From: Linanthus parryae
Lineage: Eukaryota > Streptophyta > Magnoliopsida > Ericales > Polemoniaceae
Length of the DNA stretch: 64,000 nucleotides
Assembly (NCBI GenBank): GCA_023055425.1
Contig: JALGPY010000005.1
Coordinates: 893,501 to 957,500 of the forward strand
Direction: 5' to 3'
Positions 33,236-43,597 of this stretch are shown one piece after another; the first letter of the stretch is position 1; each line of letters begins with the position of its first letter. The notes beneath the pieces were generated by a model that was not told where the DNA came from, did not search any database, and was given only the letters and a program-made list of their open reading frames with translations. Both the position numbers and the translations under genes were made by a program.

Positions 33236-34080
33236 GGAAGGGTCTGGATCGTCTCGGTTGAACTCCGGCGAGTTCTTCGTCGGAAACAATGGTGGTCGCC
33301 GGCGGTGTAGGGGCTGCTGTTGCTGTTTCTGCGGCTTTGTCTCCTTCTGGTGGGTTTGTCGAGCAAGGTAGAGAGGGGAGAGAACGCGAGAACAGTGGGA
33401 AGTGGGAGAGATGGGTGGCCGTGAAGGTGGCTGCCATTTTTGCCGGCGGGTTCTCGTCGGAAAGGCAGCGGCGTTGGGAGTGATGGTGGTGGCAGAGGGG
33501 GTGGTGGTTGTGTCGGGTGAGGAGGAAGGAGGAGGAGTGAAGGAGTTTAAATAGAAGAAGAATAAGAATAAAAAAAATGAAGGAGAAGAGGTTGTGTGTA
33601 GAGAGGAGAAAACAATTGCAGGAGAGAGAGAGAGAAAGAGGGTGACGGGGAGAGAGAGAGAGAATGAGGGAGTTGGGAGAAAAAGTTGGGGAATTGAGAA
33701 ATTCAAGTGTTGGGGAAGGGAATGAATAAAAAAAATCAGGAGGAAGGGTTTGTTTTTATTTTATTATTATTTATTATTATTATTAATATTATAAGTATTA
33801 TAATAGAAAGTAAAGTATAAAATACTATATAAAATACTTAGTATGTATACGGTACAAATACTATGGTAGAAAGTATAAAAATACGTATAGTATAAATACA
33901 AATACTAGTATACATACCAATAGTTTCGTAAAAGACAAAATATGCCCCCAACAACAACTATATAATATTATCCGAAATTACAATTACCTCCCCTGCTCGT
34001 CATATAATTCAAAAATAGCTGTTTAAATTTTACGAAAAATACGTCAAAATATTCAGAAAAATACGGGGTGTTACATGGAC

Positions 34081-35823
34081 GACTCAAGGCAAGCGGTCAA
34101 AGCAAGGGAGATCAGAGAGATCACCGGCGATTCAGCTTGTTGTTGATAAAGTAGAGAGAGAGAGATTGAGAGAGAGAGAGAGATTGTTGTGAGATTGTTG
34201 TGTTTGCTCTGTTGTTGGTTTGCTCCACAGATGGGTTTCAATTTTTTCTTTCCCGCATTCAGTCTGTTGAGAAGGACTTGCACCCCCACTCTGCTCTTCG
34301 CGCTTGTTTCCGTTTTTAGTAATCAAGTCAATAATACTCTTTTCCCATCTTTTCACTTTTCCCACCCCCATACTATTCATATTATTACAATTTAGCCCCA
34401 CCATGCTTGAAGTAACAAATTGCAATTCAACCAAACCGGCCCGCATCAAACCGGTCAGGATTTAATACCCGTTCATGCTACTTAATTGATTGGGTACAAT
34501 TATAAAATTGCAAATCCGAACTAATTTTGATTGATCATGGTTTTAGACTTAGCAGAACCGTTTAAGACCGATCCGGTCCGATTAAATTTTTACATAAAAA
34601 AATTACATATTGTACTTAGACAACACTGTCAGATAACTAAATTTATATGTCCGAATAATATTTTTAGTTGATTTTCCTCAAATAACTTATCTTTTTTAAG
34701 AAACAATGTTAAAATTTTCAATTCCAAACACGAAGCTTATGCATCTTTATTTTTTTTTAACTAAATTTATACATTTTCCAAGTAAGTTATCTAGATTTAA
34801 CAACCCGTTCAACCCGGTCTAAATCGGGCCGAGTCGATAAGTTAAGTTTGGTTTGGGTATCCAGAACAATTGATTGGGTTTGGTTGAACGTTCTCCAACC
34901 CATACCTATTAGGTCGGGGCAAAATTTTCGACAATACCAGCCCAAACCGGTCCGTGCTCACCCCTATCAACCACACACTCCATCACGATTCTTCAACCCA
35001 ATAAATTATGGACAAAAAGACACCTTCACCCCCTCTAGTTTGGAAAAGGATATTTTTACACCTTTGGTGCGTCGATATGTACACCCCGTATTACGAAATT
35101 GTTAGTCTAGAAAAGCACCTTTTTATTTCATAAGAGGAACAAGGCTACAATGATTGCATATGAAATTAGGAGCCCAAGGAGTCCTTACGAAATATTAGGA
35201 AAAAGAACTCCAAAGGAGATGACGAAAGAGGCCAAAGAAAAGCCCTGAAAACCCACTCTTTCAACTTGATTTCTTAATATTCTTTAACTGTATTTGACTT
35301 TTCTAAAGCACATTCGACAGTGTCAACACTTGGGTCAGGCCCGGGCATTAGTTTGGCTAGACTTTGAGCAAGCCAACTTGGTCGACCTAGCCACAAATTC
35401 TATAAAAAATTACTAAATTCTTTTGAATTTCCCGTATCTCTATTTTTGCTAGAGTGGACATTAAACAAGCAAAATCCTAGAATGAGGAGCAAGCTCTTTT
35501 GAAACCAAGAATTGCGAGATTTTGCCCGTGGGAGCAACTACCGTGCTTGAGACTTGGAGGCTAGAGATCGAAACTCAGCTTGCTTTTTTACTAATCAATT
35601 GATTTTCAAATACTATGATAGGTAATTTGGTATATGTACATCTCGTGATATGTCTTGTATGTATTTATCAATTCTTGCAAATAATTGGTAATTGTTTTGT
35701 TTTCTATATTCTTTACAGTCAACACTTTTTTAGTTTTCTTCTTTAATTGTGTGATTATTTTAAGCAAATAGGGCACATGAAATAGGACGAGAGAGTATTT
35801 TTTTTAGGAAAGAAAAAAAAAAT
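34081..35823. other. Intergenic with a possible degraded hAT MITE
   Basis: Holds the second copy of the duplicated segment (34129-34248). At 34435-34966, GC-rich ACCGG/CCGGT end blocks flank an AT-rich core. The right end GTGCTCACCCCTA and the flanks TCAACCAA / TCAACCAC (7 of 8 match) suggest a worn hAT MITE whose left terminus has decayed. The remainder shows no gene. Confidence 0.35.
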
Positions 35824-36195
35824 CCACATCTGAGTTTAGGACTAATTCCACTCAGCTACCATGTGTTATGGGAAAAGACACTTTGCACCCATTTAACGGA
35901 ATATTCCGTGGACACTTAGCACCCTTCTATTATGTTCCGTTAGAAAAGTATTGACTGAATTTTTTCGGACCATGTTGCCCCTTTGTAATTGTTTTGAATT
36001 TTTTTGTCAATTTTGTCATCAAGAACACCAAGAACAAACCCATAAAATTCTCAAAAAAATCAGCTCCAACAAGTTGTCAATTACAAATAACAAGAACAAG
36101 GGTAAAAGACGCTAACCACCCCTGAGTTTAGGGAAAATTTCACCCCGCTACCCTGGGTTTTGGATAAAGACACTCCGCACCTTTTTTTGGATGGA
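35824..36195. repeat. Left arm(s) of a DNA-transposon-like inverted repeat
   Basis: Two related, same-orientation blocks (35824-36036 and 36100-36195) both contain the string CTGAGTTTAGG and an AAGACACT-type CACC block. Their reverse complement is found at 39903-40082 continued at 62105-62154. The first block shares the longer inner part with the right arm (AACGGAATATTCCGTGG, GTTCCGTTAGA, TTTTTTCGGACCAT and AGAACACCAAGAA). The second shares the outer 95 bp more closely. CAAGAACAA at 36091-36099 and CAAGAACCA at 62155-62163 could be an imperfect 9-bp duplication, which would fit a Mutator-like element. Confidence 0.55.
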
Positions 36196-36826
36196 GGCTG
36201 ACAATTGACTAATAGCACGGGGGAAAAGACCATTTTACCCCTGTATTTTTATAGAATTACCGCGTATATATCACCCTAACCCCTCACCCCCTTCATTTGT
36301 GTAACCCTCGTCTCTCTCTCTTCCCCCTCTTTCTCTCTTCCACTCACATGTGAAACACGCCGCCCAAGCAAACGAGGACAACCTCAAAAGTAGACGAAAT
36401 CGTAGATAGCGCCCACCGTGAAGGAGACCTACCCCTCACCGGACTCTACACCCCTCGCGATTTCATCCTCTCGATCCAACGACCGCAGGTGGTGGAGGTG
36501 GCTGATGGTGGAATTGGCTGGAAAGAAAACCCACCAAGAACTGGTGGCGGCCGTTGCAGGCGATAGATCGGCGATGGGTGGAGGCCGGAGAGAGGCCGAA
36601 TGGGGCAGGGGGTTTGTTCGGCGATCGATAGTTGGTGTTGCAGCGGGGATTGGAGCTTCTAGGTTGGTGGTCCTACAAGATTTTGGAGCGGTGACTATGA
36701 TTCCGCCGGCGAGGCGGGTGAAGCTCGAAGTCGCCGGTGATTTCGAAGGGCCTGAAGCTGGGGCGGGTGAAGCTCAAAGTCGCCGGAGAGATCTGTAATA
36801 CCAGGCGGCTTTTGGAGAAACGGAGA
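36196..36826 (+). other. GC-rich gene-like filling inside the inverted repeat
   Basis: A CT-rich stretch (about 36310-36345) precedes an open stretch at 36418-36798 that lacks an ATG at its beginning and shows no recognised domain. After removal of the solo LTR it continues at 39098, where CT-rich sequence and another open stretch (39330-39560) ending near a GTGTGTG donor-like site follow. Base composition differs from the AT-rich surroundings, as expected for captured host exons, but no homologue was recognised. Confidence 0.35.
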
Positions 36827-39092
36827 TGAAACGTCCCGGGATCTCGGTTCAGGGTTAATGTGACAATCGATAACCAAAAGTAGAAATAAGTTACGAATAT
36901 TACAATTTAGTTAACGAATAAAAACAATCTTGAGAATATAAGTTTACATTTGTAGTGGGATTGAAATAAGCTATGTGATCTACTAAGTGATCTAAGTTGA
37001 GCTACACTTCTTCGTATCGATCCGCGTTCCCATTCCCCAAACTTGATTGCCAACCTGCGGTTTTAAAATGGCAAATGCCGACGCAGTTTTGAAGAAATAA
37101 TCAGTAAAAACTGAGTAAATACATACTACGACATGTAAAGCAACGAGTGGCACGGAAGCATGAGTTGAAACAAATTAGAAGATTTAAACAGTAAAGCTAT
37201 CATGTTGGATAATTTGGAACAACTGGAAGTAAACGAGTAACAAAAACCTCTCAATTTAATAACATTGAGAAACCACGAGTAGTTCGTAACATACCCAGAG
37301 TAAACAAGTCCATTTAAGAGGATAACTTAGTTCATGAGTAGCCAAAGCATAACAAATCATTTCAATTGATTAGGGCAATCCAGAGCCACAAACAACATTA
37401 ATAAAGTAGTCAATTTTTAATTTCGACCTCAATCAACAGTTTAATTTAGCTGAGGCGTGTCAAGAGCCACCAGCAGGATCGATGTAAACAGAGGGATCAC
37501 GAAACAACTACTAAGGGTTCCTTCTAGGGTCTATCAAACCCTATTTCACCCGAGCGTTAAGGGAGCCCATTCGTCAACCCCGCTCACAACATTAGCTAAA
37601 AGGCCTTAAGTGTCGACACCCCTATACCGTAGTGACCCTTACAAGTATAAGTAGCACTCTATAGCTCTATAAAACCCTTGGCCTCAATAACTTGGTACAT
37701 TTTGGCTCATCGGGGGCGGATTTTTGAACATTGACGTTCTATCCAATAATAAGAAGCATTGCTTCAATGGTATTAGCCATACGAAAATGGAGGATCGCTT
37801 GATGCCTCCCATTAATAACAGTACTCTGTACATCGTCCTAAGTCTATTAGAGGTATTTTATTTCTTCTCTTTCACATAACTAGAATCAGGATGTCAACAA
37901 TTCACAAGTAATTTCAGAGAGTTCTCAAAGGAGATGCATAAAATAGTTTAACAACTTTTAGTGGAAAACATGCATTCTCATACTATTTCATATAACAAAC
38001 ATTCATTTGAAACATCAAGCACTTACGCATACTTTGATATGAAAAGGTCGTACATATGTACTTACCTATGAGCCACGAAAGGCGCAAAGCAAAGCTAGCA
38101 CTCATATAACGCTCATCTCATGTGAATCCGGTCTAACAGTGAATGCAGCGATACGAACACGTTCGTCTATTGCGGAACGGTCCTCAACAACGGCTGGATA
38201 TAAACAAGTCAAGTATACAGTCTATTAGCATTTACCCTCTATATGAGGTTGTATGCAATAATGCGATGGAATGCGGGTCATGCAATCTAACTTAACCAAA
38301 ATGCCCCTGATACTCCAAAACCGTTTAGTACAGTGTCTGAAACTTCCTAGATCCCAAATTATACTCATATTGGCCCGAAAACATGTGAGAATTAACTCCA
38401 AACTCTTCCATATGAACTTATCATTGAAATCTACAACTTTCAATAAATTGCACTTAGGCCCCTACAGTTTGCTAAAATTACAAAAAGACCCCAACTATTG
38501 ATTTGATAACTCCCGAGTCAAATAATTCCTTCTTAAGGCTCCAAGTATCCTTCTAAGTCAGGTTGTTGGTCTCAAAACATTAACTTTGAATTGATTTGTG
38601 CGTTTTGCTCCCCCCATCACCCTCTATCTCCAGCTATAACAGTTTTCGAAATGGAAGAGTGGTGGTGGTGATAGGGTGGTAGTTGTGGTGGTTGTTCTTG
38701 AGGGAAGAAGAAGAAGATGATGAGGATGAAGGATGAGAGAGAGAGAGAAAGACTTTTTTCCTCAGATTGTGCTGTGAAGGAGGGAGTTGGAGGTGTTGAC
38801 TTCTCACCTAGTGAGGTGTCTAATTGGGTTGAACAAGTGGCATTCATGCAAGGGGGGTGAAAGTGTAGTTTTTCAAACTTTAGTGTACAACTAGAATTAT
38901 AGGTTCTACTTAATTTCAGAGAATTGCACAACCACCCCGAACATCTCTAGTGACTCAAAATCATTCTAACAACTTCCGAGTATCGCCAACACTCCGAAAT
39001 TCTAACTTTAAAGCCGTGCAATACTATTTACAAATTTGCCCCCAAAGTCTTGATATTGCACTTAGAGCTCGCTTGAGAAATAGGGGTGTTAC
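36827..39092 (-). mobile_element. Solo LTR related to the LARD LTR (2,266 bp)
   Basis: On the minus strand it starts TGTAACACCCC and ends GTTTCA. The target duplication is GGAGA (36822-36826 and 39093-39097). Roughly 36830-38060 matches the last 1.2 kb of the LARD LTR in reverse orientation. This includes the CCGAGATCCCGGG end, TTAACGCTCGGGTGAAATAG and the GCCCCCGATGAGCCAAAATG region. The 38100-39092 portion is unrelated to the LARD LTR. It is thus a diverged family member with a different U3-side sequence. No internal region or second LTR is present. Confidence 0.85.
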
Positions 39093-39902
39093 AGGAGAGA
39101 TCTTCGCTCCATAATCATCTGGATCTCTCTTGAGCTCACAGGCCTCTCCCTCCTCTCCAACGACCCACAGATCCAGGTTAGGCTATCTCTCTCTCATACT
39201 CTCTTCGGAGACTCTGAAGGCATCCCCCAAATCCCAGGTCTCGCCTTACAAAGATGGAGACTTGGCTCAGAGGCGGCGTAGAGGAGGGAAATTGAACTGA
39301 TTTGGTTGGGTGTTTGATTAAAATTGTAATTGGTGCAAACATGGGGTCGATTTATGCCTAGCGATGGGTTTAATCAAAGGAGATTTCTGATTCAGTTGGA
39401 GTTTTCAAATCCTTCTTCTTTGAAAGAGATGTCTGATTCAGTGGGGTTTCTGGTTTTGTCCTCTGCTCCAGAAATCACCGCCTCCACCATATCCTCGATG
39501 AAGACAACAAACTCAGGTGTGTGTTTTATTAAATTCTCCTACTTTGTGTTGAATTTATGAGTTTAGTTTGGTTGTGGTTGTGGTTGTGTTTTCCCTTCAT
39601 TGTGGATTATCACCTCAAAAATTGAGATTGATCTGGTCATTGGTGAGCAAAATTCATAGTTCATAAGCTTTTTAAGAAGACTTCATGGCCCAAGCTTGTC
39701 TATGAAACATCAATGGGTGAATTATATTGTATTCTTGGTGTTCTTGATGTTTAAAAGTATGTATTTATTATTATTCTGGATCTGTTTTTTCATACCTGTA
39801 TGTGAGAGAGGGCGACTCTGTGGATCTTTAATTGGTGTTCTTGAATCTAATAATCTAATTTATTGAAATGTTTTTACTGTTCTTTATGTTCTTGACATGA
39901 TA

Positions 39903-40082
39903 TTCTTGGTGTTCTCGTTGATAAACTTGGACAAAAAAATCCAGAAAATGCATAGGGATAATATGGTCCGAAAAAATTCAATATACCACATATCTAACGG
40001 AACATAACAGAATGGTGCAAAATGCCCACGGAATATTCCGTTATTTGGGTGCGGAGTGTCTTCATCCAAAACCCAGGATAGC
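39903..40082. repeat. Right arm of the inverted repeat, split by Athila-2
   Basis: Reverse complement of the 35824-36195 arms. The arm resumes at 62105 after the Athila-2 insertion (duplication ATAGC at 40078-40082 and 62100-62104). Rejoined, it reads without loss from CCAAAACCCAGGATAGC into GGGGTGGAATTTTCCCTAAA. Removing both insertions leaves a unit of about 2 kb between the arms. Confidence 0.6.
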
Positions 40083-41064
40083 TGATGCGCAAACTAACGT
40101 GCTATCGCAAGTGTACAAATCTTGTAATACCGGGTGCAATTAGACTCGGATTATCGTTCCCACGAGGACTGTTTCGGGTTTACTTACGTTGTCAGTTTCG
40201 GTTTTCCAAGAGTAGTAACCAGGAGGAGTAGGATGTGATTATAATGACTAAACTAAAAAAAGAAATTAAAAACGTAAACGTGAACGTAAATATTTTTTGT
40301 GACGTTTTCTAAAATAAGCTGATTTTGTTGTAACGATAATAGATGAAGACAAGGCTCCAAGATCCCCTAGGGTTTCTACAGATTTCAGTTTTACATTCGA
40401 TTATGAAAACACTCAGCAGTTTCGATATCTGTGCAACGTACCAGTTGTGCAGTGACTTTTCAGATTCCACACGTAGTCCCGATCCTGCAGACTTTCGGAT
40501 TCTTGTTAAGCTGCCTAAGTCCGCAGTCTCGGTATAATCCTGTTAGGGTTTCTAACCTGTCCGAATGGCCCGGGTCAAATTCTCTAACAGTTGGTCTCAC
40601 GTTTTTCGATGCTAGCCCTATCTCCCTTTCTCTGGTCGGTCTATCAGGGTAAGGTACTAAATCCCGGTTTTTCTTCCTAACCCTAACTTGACGTTTTCAC
40701 CTACAAGCTCGGGTCTATAGCAATCCTGGGTGATCAATCCTATCATGCATATACGATAATAATCAAAACCAGAATAACAGATACAACTTGCTGAATTAAG
40801 ATAATCATCATGAATCCATAAACGTAGTAATCATAAAATCTGAGTACGAAACCCTAGGTTCACCGAGAACCTAGGTGAAAAGTTTAGCGACGACTAGACA
40901 TAGTACAAAACGCAGTTTCTGAATATAAAGAGAGAAAACGAAATCAAACTAAGTCTTCGAATCTCGAATGCTTTCGTGCTCTCCGTGAATGCTCTGACTT
41001 GCCCTTCGGTTGTGCTGAGAATTGTGTTGTGTCTCCGTGTCCTCAAAACGAGTCTGGACGAGTC

Positions 41065-41072
41065 TTTAAATA
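41065..41072 (-). promoter_or_regulatory. TATA-like box of Athila-2 LTR (3' copy)
   Basis: TATTTAAA on the minus strand, with the proximal palindrome 83 bp upstream. The 5' LTR equivalent is 61514-61521 with the same gap. The sequence is a variant TATA element, so the call rests partly on the matching distance in Athila-1. Confidence 0.6.
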
Positions 41073-41155
41073 GTGTTGTTTCCCGAAAACGCTTGTGCCC
41101 GAAATTACGGAATCTGCCATCGGTCCACCGTCTTTGACCAAAAGTCAAAACTGGC

Positions 41156-41240
41156 TGCGTATATACGCAGGGTTGCGTATATACGCAACCAGAACCTTCC
41201 AACCAACCCCCATCTCCCTCCTTGCCTGCGTATATACGCA
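41156..41240 (-). repeat. Three palindromic 14-mers in Athila-2 3' LTR
   Basis: TGCGTATATACGCA at 41156, 41174 and 41227. The second is extended to a 20-bp perfect palindrome (GGTTGCGTATATACGCAACC) and the third to GCCTGCGTATATACGCAGGC. The first two form a dyad-of-dyads with 4 bp between them. In the 5' LTR (61605-61689) one copy has core ATGT, and the third dyad extends to a perfect 28-bp palindrome (61669-61696). Confidence 0.92.
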
Positions 41241-41650
41241 GGCAGGGGGTGGAGATGTGGGCCCCACTTGGTCCTTTGGTGGGCCAGGTTTGGTCCCCTG
41301 GGTCCCACTCTTCTGCCTGACGCTCCCGGTTTGCCTCTTCGGTGTTCTCCCGCTTTTCCGTGCTTCCGTCGTGTCCCGGTTTTTTGCACGTTTCCCGAGA
41401 CGGTCCCGGCTTGGTCCCGGCACGCTTCCCGATGCACCTCCCGAACATGTTCCTGAAAAGGCAACACGAACGAAAACCCGCGATCATATCCAAATATAGC
41501 AAGAAATAAGCAGAAATCCAGCAAGTACAAATAAACGTCTCGTTCTAGATTCCCGGGGCATTCTAAGGCATTTTCCGGCAAAAACCGCTAATTCCGACAC
41601 AAATACTCGTGAAATCAGGCTAAAAGATAACCCCTAATTGGGCGTTATCA

Positions 41651-41685
41651 AATACCCCCGCACTAAACGTTGCTCGTCCCGAGCA
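41651..41685 (-). promoter_or_regulatory. Polypurine tract and adjacent hairpin of Athila-2
   Basis: CGGGGGTATT on the minus strand abuts the LTR. TGCTCG-TCC-CGAGCA at 41671-41685 is identical to the Athila-1 hairpin and sits 20 bp from the border. Confidence 0.78.
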
Positions 41686-43335
41686 ATCCTGCCAACTCTA
41701 GCCTGCATTTCTGTCCTCGTGACTGACTCTGTACATACCCTACCGTTGCATACGCTTTCGACCCGAACCTTTCAACCGGACGATTCGATAGAAAAACTGA
41801 CTCAGATAGAATATACACAGACTCAAACGACTCAAAACATACTAGTGACAAAAATATTTTTGGCGAGATCGGGCAACCTCAAAAACATAAACAGTGTGTC
41901 CTCGTGATCTCATCCTTTTCAGAATTTACTTCCCTGCAAGCGATCGGTAAGTCTGAACAGATTTATATGGTGGATTTAAGCACTGGACCAAAGTACTATT
42001 ACTTTGGTTATCAAACTGAGAAAATCTCTAGCTAACTTACCATCCGAGCTGTTTCCAAAAGGATCTATGGCTAATCAGGTAGGATAAATATATGTATCAA
42101 GGTACGGCATAATTCTACATGTTATGACATTCTCACAATTTACCAAACTCACACCCCTCACCGAGATCCCGAAAAACTGCCCGAAACACCTAAGTTCCTT
42201 CCTTCCCAATTCTCCTGTCCCCTGGTGTGTCTTCGCCGTGCTCGCGGCCACAAATGTGAAGTGGTGCAAAACGTCTCGAAAATTGTGCCACTCACTCAGC
42301 TCTTTATTTAAATAACAAAAACACAAAACAAACTACAAACTAGATCATAATTTTTTTCTTTTTCTTTTTTTTCTTTTTCTTCTTTTTTCTTTTCTTTTCT
42401 TTTTTTTGTTTTTAATTTCTTTTATAACACAACTATATATACACACGTACACGAATATCAACAATACTAAACTGACTAAAGCTGAGTGAGTGAAAATAAA
42501 TCTCTGTTGTGGGGTACGTAAAATGTCCTCATGTGAAGAACCCCCGCACTAATCCTGAAGCGCTGATCCTGTAGTCGAGATAAAACTGTACAGTCCCACC
42601 GAACCTCCTCATCACCAAAGATGTAGAAAAACGGCACAACCACCAATTGACCCTACAACCCCCCGGAACCCCGTTTTGCGCGAAAAGATGCTCGCACGCG
42701 ACTAACTCCTCCTGTGGTCACTATGTAGTGAAGTGATCCACCTCCGCAAATTAATGCACTGTCGCCTCTCACTCACCCTGTCCTCCCCTCGAAAAACGTG
42801 TCAAAATCGAAACTGTCCAAAACTGATAACTCATGAAGCTCCCCCATCTAAAACCTGCCCCTACTCACTCCCTCCGTCATAACACGTAGAATAACCAACT
42901 ATCGACTGATGAGGTCTCAAAGAAGGCTGCCTAGACTAAAGTGGCTATGAAGAAAGAGGGTAAATGGCTTCAAACGGGTTGACTAATTGGACCTAGGGGT
43001 AAGAAACAGGACGTGAGGTCCCTTGATAGCCAGTCACTCCACCGAAAAATGCGATGACCGTGACGGCGCCCGTGGGCGGTTTGTCGACTACCTATGTGAC
43101 GGCGGTGTAGCAACTAGTCGGATTTTTCGCTCAGTTGATAATTACTTGCGGATTCCAAAGTTCACTGGCTCTCACCTATATACTTTACCTCGGTGCAAGT
43201 TTTCTTCTCTTTCAAAGGATTCAAACTCAATTTCTTCACTGTTTTTGTTATCTCGATTGCCCTTTCTCAAAATTTTCTGATTTTAAACCCTTTTTTTTAA
43301 TTTTTTTTTTGAAAAAATAATTTATACTTGCTGTT
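41686..43335 (-). other. Athila-2 3' untranslated region, distal part
   Basis: No gene was recognised. It contains a T/C-rich tract at about 42347-42420 and moderately GC-rich sequence from 42500 to 43150 with no sustained coding frame. A TATATA at 43177-43182 lies 153 bp from the 43336 palindrome pair, too far to match the other promoters. Confidence 0.5.
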
Positions 43336-43367
43336 TGCGTATATACGCAGGTCTGCGTATATACCCA
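43336..43367 (-). repeat. Palindrome pair downstream of Athila-2 ORF3
   Basis: One perfect TGCGTATATACGCA (43336) and one with a single change (TGCGTATATACCCA, 43354), 4 bp apart. The flanks CTGTT..AACCAG are nearly those of the pair at 46162. It lies about 230 bp after the ORF3 stop on the coding strand, so ORF3 is bracketed by the motif. Athila-1 lacks a clear equivalent. Confidence 0.8.
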
Positions 43368-43597
43368 ACCAGCAGCATAAAAAAATTTTATTTTTTCATT
43401 TTTTTTTCATTTTTTAATTATATACAATGCATGGCCAGGATGATTATGGTGGGTTGACTCAAATAAAGAAAATATGCTGACTCAAAAATAAAAATAACAA
43501 TAAAAATAAATACAAAAAAACGTGCAGACCGGGTAAATGCAGACACGACTACCACCCCCCCCCCCCCCCACTAAGAGGTGGCATGCCCTCATGGCAC

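Larger units (their letters stand above)
11601..34075 (-). mobile_element. Solo LTR (chromovirus-like), split by the LARD element
   Basis: The outermost unit of the first stack has 11-bp inverted termini TGTAACACCCC / GGGGTGTTACA and a 5-bp target duplication TGGAC (11596-11600 and 34076-34080). Without its insertion, the two parts (11601-11775 and 32708-34075) make about 1.54 kb. There is no internal coding domain and no second LTR, so it is best read as a solo LTR left by recombination. Minus orientation is inferred because the strand starting TGTAACACCCCGTATTTTTC resembles starts of Tekay/Del-type LTRs. The termini are symmetric, so orientation is uncertain. Confidence 0.72.
40083..41650 (-). 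repeat. Athila-2 3' LTR (1,568 bp)
   Basis: Starts TGATGCGC, ends GCGTTATCA and is followed by AATACCCCCG, the complement of the polypurine tract. It carries three TATATA-core dyads, a TATTTAAA box and the shared CCTAGGTTC hairpin (40853-40875). Confidence 0.93.

Noticed and set aside
33191..33706. 171-codon minus-strand frame rich in Ser, Pro and Thr
   Set aside because: Low-complexity GA/CT-rich part of a solo LTR plus the minisatellite; no family resemblance.
36418..36798. 126-codon plus-strand frame as a gene
   Set aside because: Begins at GTG rather than ATG, no domain; kept only as gene-like filling of the inverted repeat.
41095..41581. Frames in the Athila-2 LTRs reading RIYA, CVYTQ and AYIR (also 61544-62030)
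   Set aside because: Translations of the TGCGTATATACGCA dyads and surrounding GC-rich LTR; not conserved as protein in Athila-1.
43177..43182. TATATA as a fifth palindrome-linked promoter in Athila-2
   Set aside because: Gap to the palindrome is 153 bp, unlike the 78-84 bp of the other four, and no reading frame follows.
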